DNA of 64,000 nt from Trogon surrucura (GCA_020746105.1 CM036629.1:9192001-9256000); one strand, 5' to 3'. Shown: positions 1 through 14,601, counted from the stretch's first letter. Notes: generated by a model not told the origin, from the sequence alone. Translations and numbers: made by a program.

Positions 1-270
1 TTAGGTGTTTGTGCTCACGTACACAGGCAGTGTACCTCTGAACGGCTGATACAAAATATCTAAATACATAACAGATGCACAATGGCACTATAGACTGGAT
101 GTATTATGGCCCCAAACCATTATCACACCCCTCACAGTTGCATTTTATTTTTTTCACCTGCTCCTGTGTAGTACACCTGTGATTTGTTGGCAGTGAATGT
201 CGTTGCGGCATGGGAGACTCTCAGCTTGACTGCCTGGCTTGGAGCTTTGCTCCATCATGTGCTGCTTTTT

Positions 271-284
271 GTGTGTGTGTGTGT
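271..284 (+). repeat. Short (TG)n microsatellite
   Basis: Seven GT units in a row, followed by a T run. It is too short to be informative on its own. Confidence 0.8.
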
Positions 285-3200
285 TTTTTCTCTCAATCTT
301 TATATAGCTTGTAAGAGTTCTTTAAACTGCTGAAAGTGATCATCTTTCAGTCCTGATGCTTTCCTTCTTGACACAGTGCTCTGAAAATGGAGATTGTCAT
401 GCCAGTGTTTTCATAATAATGCATGTAGAAAAACAGAGAAATATTCATTGTAGGTGTCCTGCGCAATGGCTTGATCCGCATCCAGAGGGCAGGCAGGGGG
501 GGTCCCCAGGGAAGATCTGGAGACCAATCAGTATCTACACGGACAATAATCAACCATACTTAGAAATCTTTATTTTCTGCAAAACCCGTCACCCAGTTCC
601 TTGGTCCCAGACACTTGCACAAATGGTTCATTTGGGGATTGTGCAGCCAGTAGAAAATTCCACTTAAACACTGTGACAGCCCCAAGGCTTGGGGCAGTTG
701 CATTTTCCCCACTGATGTGGCTGACAGAATTGCTATCCATTTTGCATGATTATGAAGAAAGGAAAGAAAAGAAGAAATTTTCCAACCTTGTCCTATAAAT
801 AAGCTGTGACTTACTTGATGTTGACAGGTGACTTAGCGCTGCTATAGAGTTTTCCAGCTGCAATAATGTCTCAGAATGATGTATTCAGTGGGGTATCAGC
901 TGTGAGCCGTGCGTAAACCAGGGGGCCTAACAGGAGCTGTGAAGAGCCATTTTTACTGCTCAGCTTCCAAATTATGTCCTGCCTCCTGCAGGCCCCCAGA
1001 TGCATACGTGTATGGATGGCCTTGTGAGCAGGTAGGCATGTGCAAACACACACAGAAGCATGACTGGAGCGGCTTAATTTTTGTGGCTGCTTTATTTTCC
1101 ATTGGAAATCATTCTTAAGATGTATTTATTTTTTTTTTAAAACCACAACTTCTATAGTTGAAAAATCACACCCGGGCTGTTTCCTGCCAGCCCATCAGGA
1201 AGGTGGGTGAAGTTTCCTTAGGCTGCTTGGCTCGAAGCATTCTTGTAGTGTGCGTACATTCCCAGAATGTTTAGACGAAATCCAGATTTGCATATGAAAA
1301 ACGTATATTTTATGTTTTTAACTGTTAGCCCTATGGCACAGCTAGTTTCTCAGCTCCTGTGTGACACAGCTCTGAATGGCTGCAGGATTTGAGTATAATC
1401 TGTTTGTTTCTTTGCGTAAACTCTGCTCACAAACCCACTATATTCGTTGCATTAGGATCGTTCAGAACATATTATTAACCTGTGTTTGAGGAGGGAGGGC
1501 TCACAGTGAAAGCTTCATTATCAGATTTAGAGCCACATACCATTCCTTTATTGACCTGCCTGGTGTAATCAATGCAGCAGCCACACAAGTTTGAAATCAT
1601 GTTGCCTGACTGTAGACTGTGCGTCACGCATCTAGTGCTGATTGTGCATTATCTTTTAAGTGACACTGCCTAAATAAGTATGGATTCGTCTACCACAAAT
1701 AGCCCTTTCTATCTGAACATGGCAAACCTTTTGCATTTCTTATTGATACTCACAAAGACCTAAAAATAGAACTGCAATGAAGTGCGCAAGAAATGGCCGT
1801 TGTTAAATTGCTGAGGAGTGTGTCTGAGCACGGAGCAGCCTGGGTGTTCTTTCGCATTTTCATGCTTTCCCAGTTAGGTTCAGTGGACAAGCTGCTTGTC
1901 AGTGCTACTAGCATTGTGTTTGTAGGGCTCCATCCATCAGTCCTCTTCTATAGTCATTATTTGACTTGAGAATGACATCCAGCCCTGCAAAGGTTATTCC
2001 CGCTTAAGGCAGGGTGAAGTTCCACGTGTAGCACAGTAAAAAGCCTTTGGATTTGGTGTGTGGTGAGGTTACATTGTCTAAAAGCAAAGTAGTTTCAACT
2101 GTCAATTCACTGGACATTATCCAAGCATAATGCTTTATCCCCTGACAAGCTTGCCAGGTCCTTTGCACAGTACTTCTGGGTTTTGATTCCAAAATACTTT
2201 GGAGTCGCAGACTGGGGCTCGAGTTAGGCTAAACAAGGTGCAGGTATTTTGCGATTTCACCAGTCGATTATGTTTCATTTCAGAAGGGCTCCTTCCGCGT
2301 GTGCGGCAGCTGCGATGCTGCTGCTGCCTCTGTAACCTCCTGGCGCGTTAAAGCCTGACCCTTATTGTGCAGAGTTTCCTCGCAACCCGCCCGCCACAAT
2401 ATCGCAGATAACTTGGGCCGTGATTTAGGAACTCAGCAGCACTTCTGACACCTGGTGGTCACTTTTTGGGAGTGCACAGTCCAGAAATGCTCCTGTCTGC
2501 AAATGGGGTCACGGCTGCCTGGCCCGGCAGCATTGCCGACCGCTCGTTAGCTGTTTCCACAGGCAGTTTTCATCAGGGAGATGTTATATTCCCTGGATAA
2601 AGTGGAGGATCAGTCTTTTTTTTCCTGATTGGGATGTAACTGTGTATAGTAGAGAAGGACCAGATGATTTATGAAAAGTTAAAATATCTTACTTTGTTTT
2701 AGAGCTTCGTCACTGTAAATAAATAATTAGATTCAAAATTCATGTTTAAAAACTTATTCTTCAAGCTGGCAGACTTGCCCGGCTCTGTTATTAGGCAGAT
2801 GAAGACTAGTAAAATTGCTTAGGCTTGAAATAATGTAAATGAATTTTTACATTTTGGGATGCTGGGGATCTAGCTCAAGAAGAGCTCTCCATGAAGCATA
2901 TCTCTAGTTGCTCAAATAGTTGAATAATCGTGCAAATAAAGCTGAGCTTGTATGTAGGACTGGGGTTTCAGTCAGCACACAAAATGTAGGTGAATCGGTA
3001 CTGCTCTAAAAATACGCTTCCAAGGTTGGCTTCCCAATTTATTGGCTCCTGCACAAAATGGCAAGAGAGGTCAGCATGCTCTGACGCGAGATACTGTGAT
3101 GACTTGAGGCTATTACAAATCTACCAAAAGGAGAAAGGGAACAAAAAGGACTCTAAACTGCTGAAAGAAATGTGTAGAGCAAAGTCTATTCTTTAAAGAG

Positions 3201-4426
3201 ATTTAACTTCTGGGTTATGTGTCCAGCCCTTTTTCTGCTGGGTATATTACCCTGGTGCCTGAACTGGTGGTTCAGCTGTTATTGCCGAAGTATTTCTTGG
3301 ACTGAGAAGTGTGTGTCACAATCTGGTGTCTCTTGCTGCCAGTACTTGCACCCGGTACTAGTGAGAATAAAAGAGTAAACCATGGCAAGGGTTAAAATTA
3401 CTGCAGTTATGGGAATCCCTAAAGGCAGTTTTTGGCCATGAAGTGTTACCACTTTGTTTATATGTATAGAAAGGGGTAGGGAAAAAAATAAAGAAAAAAA
3501 AAAGAAACCCTCATGGCTGTACTTGGCTTGTAGCATTTTTTTCTAAGTTCATGCCAGCATTAACAGATCTGTCAGAACAAAGCAAATGTGTCATATTGGC
3601 AGCTGTTACTTATGAGTACTTTTTCTTTATTGCATTTTGTTTTGTAATAATTGAGAAGCTTTTATGTCGAGCTCTGCATAAATGGTACTGAGTGGGAGGG
3701 TATGGGCATGCTTTCTATTATTCTGCCCCTCATGCATGTCTCCTTTTTTCGTCTTTCCAGAACCACACATTGAGCCAGCATGCACAGTGAGCCACTGGCA
3801 CTACAGGACACCTCTCTGCAGAAGACTTGACGGTGGCACAGTGGGGAGGACCATTTGAACATTACATCCAATCAAAGTGTCATTTGCAACCCAGATGTAA
3901 AACTCTAATGATTTGGCCATGAGGCGCTGCTATTATAAGCAGCTGGAAATGAATATTAATGGAAGAGATTAAAAGTATTCCATGCTCAGTATTTTTTATT
4001 GTCCTGCTTCAGCTAGTGTACTTTAGAGCTTCTGCTTCTGACTGAATTTATAGTGTTAGATAAATCTGCTTTGATGCTGTTGCCCTTTGTTGCTTCTTGT
4101 ATTATATTGATAGTTAAAGATTAGGTGTGATTTTTTTCTTTTTTGTTAACTGCTTTTTAATTGCAATTTTAGGTAACTGTGCTTTGTGATGTGATTGCTT
4201 GGCTATTGTCTGAATATTTCTTTTTAATTTTTTAATTAAAGACTAATGCTTTGATTGGATTTGCCAGTTCACCGGACAGTGATTAAAACTATGTAATGAA
4301 TATAATCGGTTTCAGTGCAACTGGATGGTTCTGCTTTATAAATGTGACTTAATCTGATTGCAATAACTAGTACAGCTCAATAAAGGGAATACGTGAGCCT
4401 AGCGTCAGAGGTTGTCTGTCTGTCAG

Positions 4427-4595
4427 TGCACGCTGCATCCCCACTGCCGCTGTGTGTGAATCACAGCGCGAAGGCTCACCTGGCAGCAGAGAGCGTTCTG
4501 CACCCCGGGAGGAAGGAAGATTGGGAGAGAGCAAAAGCCACGTTCCTGCATCTGGCGTTGCCTTCTCGTCTGGATGCACCTCCCGGGCTCCCACG
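4427..4595 (+). other. Candidate exon in a small GC-richer patch
   Basis: An acceptor-like gtctgtctgtcag (to 4426) is followed by a GC-richer segment with two nearby donor-like sites, CCACG then gtaggt (4596) and GGCGAG then gtaaga (4611, the stronger). A frame open to the first donor includes HSAKAHLAAESVLHPGRK and EDWERAKATFLHLALP. The stop immediately after the first donor means that use of the second donor would make the exon non-coding in this frame. It is not recognised; a lncRNA exon is equally possible. Confidence 0.15.
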
Positions 4596-7500
4596 GTAGG
4601 TTGAGGCGAGGTAAGAGCATCTACTCTGAGACTGCGCACGAGAAGGCATTGCTAGCTTATAGTACTCTCAACTTTTACTCTAGTCAATGAGAATGGAGGG
4701 GACCTGGTCTGTAGCTGCCTTGGCCCTATCTCTGTGCTTCTTTGTTTCAATAAAAATAAGTAATGGTTTTCTGGATTGTATACAAATGCGCAAATATTGG
4801 AACTGGCCTCGGGAACCTTGGTAGGAGCCTGTATATTTCACGCACGTGGACTTTAGGCCCACAGGTATTGTAGCTCTAGGTAGCTGCCATACTTCTGACA
4901 CTTGAAACTACCACCATTAACAGAGCTAATTAGCAGCCTTCTTTTTTCCCCCTTTTTTTTTAAACATATCATGTGGTAATGAGATAAGTTATATCTCTAG
5001 CCAGAGAAAGAGTCATTTTATGGACCGTGGACAACTTTGGAAAGTTAGTAAGATGCAGTTCTCATAGGATCTCCTGCTTGAGTGAATCATAATCGTGCTG
5101 AAAGATGTTTAGCAGTTGTGACAGCTGAAATGATGTGGTTACCCGTTCCCACAATGTACAAAGCTTTGCAAGACTGTGGCATAGGAACAGTTAGAGCTTT
5201 TCAAAACTGCTACGCTGAACTAGAGCACAAGTGGTTGTCATCATATTGTGTCTGGGCTTGGAGCATTTAAGTGATATTTTGTAGGAAAAATGTTTTCAAG
5301 GATGTGTAGTCAATGCCCAAATTAGTTTATATAGTGAGTTTATTAACAAGTGCAAGAGCACAGCTTGTTGACACTGCAGACAGTGTTTTCAACATTTAGA
5401 TTCCTGCTGATGTTGATAGTCGTGCTGCACACACTCCTTTAAGACAGTGGGACATGCTGCATGTAAGGGAAGGCTCCTGGACATAAATGAAGTAGGGTCA
5501 TCCCTACAGCAGGAAGTGCCAGAGCAGGTGTAAGTTCTAGCTTGAGAAAAGCTTCAGCTTTCTCCAAAAAATGACATTTGGGGTAGATGATAGATATGTT
5601 TTTATTCTGCCAGATACTCTGCTGAAATAGCATTGCACAGACAGTCAGAGTTAAGGCTCAAAATTTTGATCTGCGATAAATCTATGGATCCTGACATAAC
5701 AAAACTAGGAATGGCTTTTCCTAATTGAAAAAAATACAGTTCTGTTTTCATCGAGGTAATTCTCAGCTCACTGTTTATGCAACAAAATCATTGTACTAAG
5801 ATCTGTTTCTAGAAAAAATGTTAGCTTTCTGCCTGATCATTTCTCTATAAGCCACAGCACAGATGTTTTTGGGCTGAAAAATTAGCTAATGAAATCACCG
5901 ATTCATTATTCTCATTCATAATGTATGCATACTCCTAACTCACAAGCAACACTTGAAGAAGATGGGAAATGGAAAAGTGTCTTGCAGTACAGCATTCTAC
6001 ACGTGTCCTTGCAAGCAAAGCTAGCTGGGAGCATACATCAGCTGCTCTGGTAACAGCGCCTGTGCCATCTTCTCTGTGCTAAAATCAAGGCAACCGGTTC
6101 TCACAATGGAGATGCTGAAAAGGGAGGCTTTTTGCCTGAGACTGGGTTTGGAGTGTTGCTTGATCACTTCTGGGCAGGCCTTTGGAAATGAAAAGAAAGA
6201 TGTAGGTTTCTATCTTCAGGAAAAGGCTCTGTGTTGGGAATCCCAAGAGTGACCTGATGTTTCCATGCAAGTCTGAGAGCTGCTTTAGTAGTGCTGTACT
6301 GAAGCACATGCCTTTGTCTTGGCATCTCCCTGCTGACTAGTTAAAGTTAGGTGTACATTCACTGTGCTGAGATGGGGAGCTCCCCACATGGGGATCCTGT
6401 TCTGAGCTGTGTAATTTTCTCCACCTGTACTGGAAACGCGTGCATGGGACCAGGGTGCTGGGCTCCACGCTCAGCCTGGCAGTGCCAAGCAGGCGTGTTG
6501 CGTCTGCCTTGAACCCTGACCAGACCATGGGCAAGGGTGGAGGAAAGAATAGTCTGTTTTTCCACACCGCCTTTAAAATGTATGGGACCCTGAAGTACAG
6601 GAGTGAGGGCTGTAGTCCTGCTCCATCTTCATCCCTTCTGGTGTATGAGTTTCATTCATGAGCAGCAGAAGTCAGGCTGGAGAGAGTGCCCCCATGGCTG
6701 GGAAAAAAATTGAGCTGTGGTCTTCCCCTGCCAGTGCTCTGGTATCTTACAGTACTCGAGTAATATTTGAGTGGGCAAATGCTGCTTTTTAAAATTTCTT
6801 TTCTAAGACAATATGTACAAAAGTGCAAGAACACTTGCCGTGAATCTGCTGGATTGCTTTGCGGTATTTTTGATATAACCAGGCCCATATAAACAGTCAC
6901 TGTTAGAGCACACACCGTGGCAAGGAATGGTGCTGTCTTGATATCTACTTTTCTGGGGCCAGAGAAATCCAGTTTGGGTGTGGGGCTGAAATGTACTGCA
7001 AGGAAACAGCTGGACAGCTGTCTGCTCCTCTGCTCCTGCGTCTCTGACACGCTAGACACCTACAGCTCCCCAGGTCGGTCCTTAGCCTAGGCTGGGGTGC
7101 AGCACTGCTGTCAGACCCTTTTTTCTGAGGCCCGGGCCTCCCCAGGCAGGGCTGTACCAGCCAGGGCGCCAGGTGACAGAGCTCTGCAATTGTCTGGCGG
7201 TTCCCATGAGACAGTTTTTTCTGTGCCACTTGTCCCACTTGGGAGCAGGGGCAGAGCAGCCCTTGCGCTGGTACAAAACACAGCTTTGCTGGCTTAGCTG
7301 CAATCACACGAGGGAGTGCTTCGCCAGCGTAGTATATAGTTCCCGTATCCGCTAAAAGCTCCTAGGGAAAACAGAGCCTGACTGCAGGTGGAGAAAGATA
7401 GTATCACAGCTTCTGTGATATTACATGTTTGAGGCTTCACCCCCTTTTTCCTAGTGGCCAAGAAGTGCTGCAGAAAGCATTTGGAAAACAGTCAGAAATG

Positions 7501-9224
7501 TTGGCTCCAAAAGCACCTATATTTCAACAGCTACAACACTGAAAATGTGATGGAGAGCCTTTCTGTAATCCCCGTAATATTTCCTTGCCTGTCTGTGTAA
7601 CTCGTGGCTCCTGCTCGGTGGTGCTGCAGACAAGGGCTGGCACAGGCTGCTGAAGACGTGGGCGACGCGGATGACTCACAAGTAAGTGCAAAGCAGAATT
7701 GCCAGCATTCTTGCTGAGGATGGGCTTTAGGCAAAAAGTCATTTCATGATCTGTGTGGCATGAAGGCCAGTAGAGTTTGGAAAAAAACAAAAAAAGTTTT
7801 AAATCTGTAAAGAAATATTGTATAGACAGTTCAATATCTTTAAGTTTAGGCAAACACTGAAATATAAGCTTGTATTAACAATGGAATAACAAAGGACTTG
7901 TAGGGGCCCAGTCTGCTAGCCCTTAGTGCATTGAATGATCTTTGTATTTAGCTTCACTATATACCCACACCTTCAAAAAGCATTGAAATATTTAGTCAAG
8001 AAGTAGCAACCAGTGCCTACGGGTGTTATATTGTCTATGTAGTCAGCTTTACACATTTGTTTTATTCAATTCTTCTTGTAGATATTTGTCTGATCTATCA
8101 CCTTCAGCAAGGGGTCACCACCTTCAGTCAGATGCCTTTTGGAAAAAGCAAGCGGTCAGCCCATTGCCTCTGAAAGAAAGGGAGAGAAAAGAAGTTTGGG
8201 GACCATTTGAGGGACTGAGTGACTGATCATTTTGTGCTGGAACATCTTTGAGTGAGCTGGGGAAGGTCACCCCACTGAGCAGCAGCTCAGAGGGATTGTG
8301 AAAAGGAAAAATCAGAAGGGTGAGGGGGCCGAGGCAGGTGTCCCTCCACAAACTTCCTGCCCTCCAGAGCAGTTAATGAAAAATCCACCCTCTGGCAGCC
8401 TTTTCCATTGCAGTCAATCTGCACATCCCGCGTCTCAAACATATCTCACTTTCTCCTACCAATGTTCTAAGAACAGATTTGGTTTTGATGTGTTTTTCCA
8501 GCTTTTAACATGTGTAGGTCACTCTCTGGTACAGCCAGTGAAGGCTTTTCCCCTAGTCTGTGTAAGTGGTCTCTGCATTTTGGCCTACACCCTAAAGGAG
8601 TGAGATTTGTGCAATCCCCTCTCCACCACCTCACAAGCACTGACCAGCTTTAGGTACGTTTGACAGAGGTGCAGATGTCTGGGGATAGGGTATCCCTGCA
8701 GTGTGCTGGCAGTAGTCAGCCAGGATAAGAGCGATGCCCTGGAAGTGCTGTCACGGACAAAAGCATGTGAGCTCAAAGCACATATGGCCACAGAAACCCA
8801 GCTGGCCAGAGCCACAGCGGCCACCAGGCTTTGGAGCTAATGGGAGCGTGGCTTGTTCTTCATCGCTTTGTCTTTTGCCTTTTATCCGCATTTTTGCCTC
8901 TTGTGAAGTTGTTTGTTCTTAGTTTTACCTGTCTTCAGGAAATTACTGTCATCCTCACAACTGTAAGATGCCTCCCCTGCAAATGGCAGCAAGGGCTTGC
9001 CTTTTGATCTGTTTATCTGTGAATTATTGTTACTTTCCTGAGGCTTAGCGGATTAGGTGACAGAGGGAGACAGGAGGTGTCCAAAGGAGAAACTGAGCAC
9101 CTCAAGAGAAAGACAAGCTAATTACTGCATCACCTACAAGACTGCTAACAAAGTACAGTCTTCACTGCCCTAATAATGAGATGCAGTTTAACTGTGCGAT
9201 TGTCCTTTTCTGAAGAGAAAAGCG

Positions 9225-10060
9225 ACACGTTTTCCCTGTATTCAGCCCCGCACCTCCGTCAGCTCAGCCCGTCCTGCTGGCTGCCTCTCTCTGAGCCGGT
9301 GTGGCGCTGCCCCGCTGCTCTCTGCGGCTGTCCCCTTCCTTCTGCCATCCCTGGCCATCTGCGGCCCCGCGGCAGGCAGCTGCTCCGCCACGCAACGCCG
9401 CTGACCCGGCCCGTGCCCCCCCGCGGCCCCACAGCCTCCTGCCAGCGAGGAGGGGGACGCGAGGCCTCCTGGCCCTCGAGCAGGGCTACGTGCCGGGGAC
9501 GCTGCCACAAGGGCCACCGCCAGCCCTGGGGCCTTGGCTGCGCCTCACCCGCCACCTGGGTGGAGGAGAGAGGGGGCCCAGGCCTCAGCGGGCCGGGGAG
9601 GGCCGGGGGGAATGCTGAGCTGCGGCTGCGAGCAGGAATGGCCGAGCCAAGCTGAGGCACTGTCCTTCCCACGCTGTGCTGGGACGTGGGCGCCCACTGC
9701 GCCCAGGCCGAGCCCTGGCTCGGTCTCCTCGGCCTCCCCGCAGGCTGCCCGCCATCCCCCGTCCATCCCACGCTGCCTCTGCCTTGGCCGCCTTGCACAA
9801 CGGGTTGCCGAGTCTCTTCGGGGCTTTTTCTTTTCTTCTTTTTTTTTTTAAATAAAAACGTTTTCTGTGTTGTTTTCTGAAGCAGGTTGGTGTTCCGCTG
9901 GACGAGAGAGCTGAGCCGAGATGAGGCGCAGGGTGGGCAGTGCTGGGGAGTGCCGGGCTCAGCCCCGCGGCAGCACTGCCCACTGGGGTCCGGCCACCGC
10001 GGGTCTGTGCGGACGTCACAAGCCACCCTGTGAGAAATGTCACGATTCAAGTCTGGGTCT
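9225..10060. promoter_or_regulatory. CpG island
   Basis: About 0.8 kb of GC-rich sequence with many CpG dinucleotides (for example around 9360-9430 and 9900-10015) lies in AT-rich surroundings. It is interrupted at 9825-9870 by a pyrimidine-rich tract ending in a T run and AATAAA (9851-9856). The open frames on both strands, including a 281-codon one at 9259-10104 on minus, read as low-complexity Pro/Arg/Ser/Gly with a Lys run from the T tract and match no protein I recognise. It may be a promoter, an alternative promoter or an intragenic island. No TATA box or convincing first exon could be picked. Confidence 0.55.
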
Positions 10061-13000
10061 GAGGGTTTTAGGGACACTAAAGCCCCCAGGTAAAGAAATG
10101 GCATGAAAGTATTTTCTCTATTTTACACATACCTGGTTTTTACTGCTTTCTCTGTATTCATAGCACAGTGGTGTCAACCTGCTCCAACAGATTGGAGAGG
10201 CAATGCAGAGTATTTACTGAATTGTGGGAGAACATAGAGACTAGTTTTTCTGGATTTTTCTACTCCTGACGTTCCCAAATGCATGCTAGTGCTTAAAGCC
10301 CTGTAGAACACAGCCAGTATCCTTGGGAAGCAGGGACTGGAGAGCAAGTGCATTGAGGGTCTCCATGTGTGAGAAAACCTGCTAAAAAAGGCATCGCCTT
10401 TTGAAAAAACCTTCAGCCCCAAAATCTTTTGGTATCAACTAAAATCTTTCTTTGAACTTTAAAAAAATGTAGTTATCTATGTCCTCATTTTTACATGACT
10501 GGAAGAGGTTCCTGTCCTCTGGCATGATGCTTCCCTCACAATAAACGAATGAGCAAACAAGCCCTCCAAGCTGCTTGCACTGAAGCCATGTCCCTGAGGT
10601 GCTGGGCTCTTCTTTACCCAGCCTTTAATTTAAAAGGAAGGGGGAGAGAAAGAACATCTTTTTTCCTTGTTGAAAGCAATGCAATAAATAAGTGCATCAT
10701 CTTCTCCTTCCAGTTGCAATTTATAGGCACTGTTCCTCAAGAAATTGGCTTCTATTCATGGAAGCTATAAAATATACACGCCATTTGCAAAAGATAGAGC
10801 TTCTACTCTATATTTTCTGGTTTATTCACAAAATATCTCACTGTGAGCCTGCCATAGAGGGAGGGTTAAGGAAGTGTGCAAATGAGGTCAGATAATGTTT
10901 TGTGATGGTGCTAAAGAAATGGTCAAGATCTTCCATTAGGCTCATGCAGCAGAAACAATTTGAGTTGCTAACGGGTAATGACAAGAGTTTCACCCAAAGT
11001 AGGATCTAGAAACATTTTTCTTCTTGAGGGCCCTTGTGGCTTAAGACTTGATCAAGTGTTGCATAATTCCTAGTACACAGGCGATATATTACCGTATATA
11101 TCCTCAATGCTTGAACACTCAAATCTGGAAGATGAGGCCTCAACTGAAAGCAGAATGAGGTCTGGTGTACAGGCAGCGGAACAAGTGGGTAGACTGAAAG
11201 GAGAAGGTAGGTAACACCCAGCTGTGGCAGGGCCGGTGGGTGCAGTGCATGAAAATTGATTTTACCTCTCTCCCCCTAACTGGCCTGATAATGTCTGTGA
11301 CAGTGCCAAGAGCAATTGTGTTGAAATAAAATCCCGTCTTTCACTCTGGTTTCACCATTGAAGCTGAGGGGATGTGTGGGCCGGTACAAAGCAGTGCCAG
11401 GGAGGATCTCTGCTAAGTGGAGCCGTGTACGTGATTTCTTGGCTGTTGTAGGTTTTTACCAGCTGTTGCTATTGCTAGATAAACGTGGAATTTTGGTGAT
11501 AGCCCTCTGCCATGTATACTTCTCGTCTTCTCCCTGGCTAGCTGGATTATTTTTTTTTGAATTCGAGATCTCTTTCTTTGCTTTTTCTGCACTTCCTGAC
11601 CTCAATCCTTCCCCACACCCCTGGCAGTGGCATCTGCTTGGGCCACCAGATTTACAGTTTGTCAGCGCTCGTATGACTGTGGTAAGTCTGACGTAGAAGA
11701 ACCTGCTGGTTTTGGGGTTGCTTGAGAAGGATTGTCTGACAGTGGGCAGAAGCACAAGAGGAATGATAAGTTCTGCACTTGTAAATTTTTTTAAGGCTGC
11801 AAACTGATTATTTCATGAAAGGTACGAAAAGAGGAAACATATCTGGCATCTGACTTGGGAGAAGAGGCAGCCTTTGCTGGTAGATAAGGTGTGTTTCTAC
11901 TAGCTACAGGAATGCTAACTCCTCTTACTGAGGGGTTTAGCACCTTAATAGAGCATAAAGTGCAAATTAAGCCCAGAGCCACCCCTGCTCTCCATTTTTC
12001 GTTTTGCAGGATAATCCCAGTTATTGATAATACACCAACCTTCTTTGCTTTCTGAGAACGGCCAGAAAAGTGCATTTCCTTTTGTGTTGCACTGCAAATG
12101 CGTACTCAAACATCTCCCTTGACTTCAAGCAGTTAAATGCTCACATATGTAATGTACACTAGGATCAGAGCCTTAGGTAATCTAATGATAGGGGGTAACT
12201 TGACTGTGCATCATTAGCTCAGTGATGCATCAAGCTCAGAGAGAGGGGAAAAAAAACCCACAACAAACCAGCCCCTATATATATTTGTGTGTGAAAGAGA
12301 AATCTGGAGGGAGGGAAGAGGAAAACACAATCAATATGTATACAGTTCATTTAAGATGCTGCAAAAAGTTGGGGTTTTTTTTTTTGTGTCAAAAATGTTA
12401 CTGAGGATAGAAACAGAAAATGAGAGAAGAACGAGTGAGGAATCCAGAATACCCGCACAGCATATGAAACCCCACTGGAACGGAGAATAAGTAGGTGCTG
12501 GAAATATATATATTCAAAGCAATAGACACATGTAAGCAGAACTGCAAATTGGGCCTCAAAAACCGACTCTTTGCAGAGCTCCATGTTGCTCCTTTTCTGA
12601 GACCTATCCATGCGTCCGATTCAGCCAGAGCTCCCCAGCTCAGCTGTGCGTTACTTTGCCCATACGGGTGTTGAACAAATATTTCGTATCCAAGAGAGAC
12701 TCATTAATGTCTTTCAAACCGGATGCAAGTTCCTCATTATTCTCCTGCATAGGTCTAGTAATGGGAGCCTCCTCTAGAGATGCCCTACACAGATGTCTTC
12801 AGGCAGTGTTGATGGCATGAAGCAGGAATTGTTTTCACTGAAAGATTTATAACCTTATAGCCTTTCCAAGCCTAGGCAGTGCATGTGGACTGGGAACCAG
12901 CAGCAAGGGTTTTCTGACTTCTGTGCCATTCTTTAATACTGACCAGCCTGGAGAAATCATTTTGGTCTAAATTTTTGCTGTTCTGGGTCCTCAGTATGAA

Positions 13001-14601
13001 GAATGAAATGTCAAGGGTTTTTCAAAGGTACTGAATGTTTCTGACTTCTATTTGAATCGAAGCTGCGGGTTTTGAGTCCTTATTAAAAAAAAAAACAACC
13101 CACCTCTAAAAACCCCAAGCCCATGGTTCTTAATTTAGGGCTCCCCAAATCAGAAGCCACTTTGAAAGACATGCAGAAGCACAGAACGGCCGATAGATTT
13201 CCATATCCTGCAGGGTTTTGGCATGAATCCCCTCCTTTGGTTCCAGGCAGAAAAATACAAAGAGATGTCTGTGAATAGGACCTCGCTGGGTGGCCAACCC
13301 TCTGAGTGAAATTTCCTGTGTAGAGGATGGTCTCGGCCTACATTTTCTAGTTATTATATAGAATTTGTTTCCTGCTAAGCTAGGAAAAAATTGTATAAAA
13401 AATACAAAACCTTCAGTGAATTCCCACCTTACAGAGCTACTTCAAGCTGTACAGGCAGAATTTGTATGGGAGGAGTTGACATTGAATAGGATAGTTCAAG
13501 AGAGACACCAAAGCTCAGCAGAGACATCCTTTAAAAATTATTTGTCTTGTCTGCAATATTTTGTAAGCTGATCCAAATCAGATTTTGGAGTAATACCATT
13601 ACAGTCAACAACCAACACCCAGGATGAATCTAGCTCTTAAAGTGCTATTCAGGCTCCTTGAGAGACACGCATCCCAATGACTCCTTTAGCAGTCATTAAA
13701 CCAATTATCATCCCAGTCTATTTCCAACAATTATCATCATAGACTTTTTGGGTTTAATCAGCTTTTTAATTGACCTGTGAATAAGACAGGAGATACAAAA
13801 ATCTCCCCTGATAGCTCAGGTGTAACTATTACACACTTAGCATTGCTACGCATATGAAATAATTTACACCATAATACTGATCTGAGGCTAGGATATGAAC
13901 AATGATACTCCTATAAATTAACAACAAAAATAAATTGAAGACAATAAAGGAGAAGAAGAGAAACCAGTAATCCATAAATAGAATGCCACCATGCTGTGAC
14001 TTCCTCTGTCACCACAGAATAAATTGTGACACAAAAAGTTTTGACCATCTCCTAAGTGGTACAATTATTGAATTGAGTTGTAGAAATGTCTTCAGACAAT
14101 TGGTTAGGACTTTAAAAAGAAATCAGCCATTTAGGCATATGTCCCTCCTGCAAGCAACTAACTTTTTTAATGCCACTTGCCTTAGTACAGCACTGCAAAG
14201 TGGCCTGAATGCAGCAATTTGCGGGATTTGGCACTGTGATCCCCGCAAGCACTTAGCAAAAGCAATTGTGTAGCTCTATTGAAAATCCCGCATACCGTGC
14301 TGTGGGGAGCCAGCACTTTTTATCTGTCGGCACTGTTGGTGACAAATATTAAAATAAAAAGTATGACACTATAGGTGCTTCAAAATTCAAACTGCAAGTT
14401 TCCTACTGCGGGACTTCTAACCATGTAATAAAGTGCAGGGAAGAAAGCAGAGTTCAGACCCCATGCTGTAATAAAGGCAAGGAAATCTTAAGTGTTCAAA
14501 TACATAATTCATTCTCTTCCGAGACTTTCCGCCGGGTTTCTCCCAGTAAAGATTTTAATTTGTGCCTAGGTGATACAATCTTTAATTTCTTTTACCTCCA
14601 G

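Larger units (their letters stand above)
1..9224. other. Non-coding, AT-rich stretch
   Basis: No coding frame, RNA gene or transposon could be supported apart from the weak exon candidate at 4427-4595 and the microsatellite at 271-284. GC rises modestly at 2280-2560 and 6340-7320, giving overlapping frames of 60-135 codons on both strands (for example 6652-7059 on minus). None resembles a known protein, and they lack third-position bias. It may be intergenic or intronic. Confidence 0.5.

Noticed and set aside
9259-10104. 281-codon open frame on minus, the second longest in the window
   Set aside because: It lies in a CpG island, translates to low-complexity Pro/Arg/Ser/Gly with a Lys run from a T tract, and competing frames are open on both strands. 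GC-rich sequence has few stops.
11440-11530. Hydrophobic + frame (LLLLLDKRGILVIAL) considered as the transmembrane exon of the Kua-family protein
   Set aside because: No donor with the required phase, and the similarity is only shared leucines.
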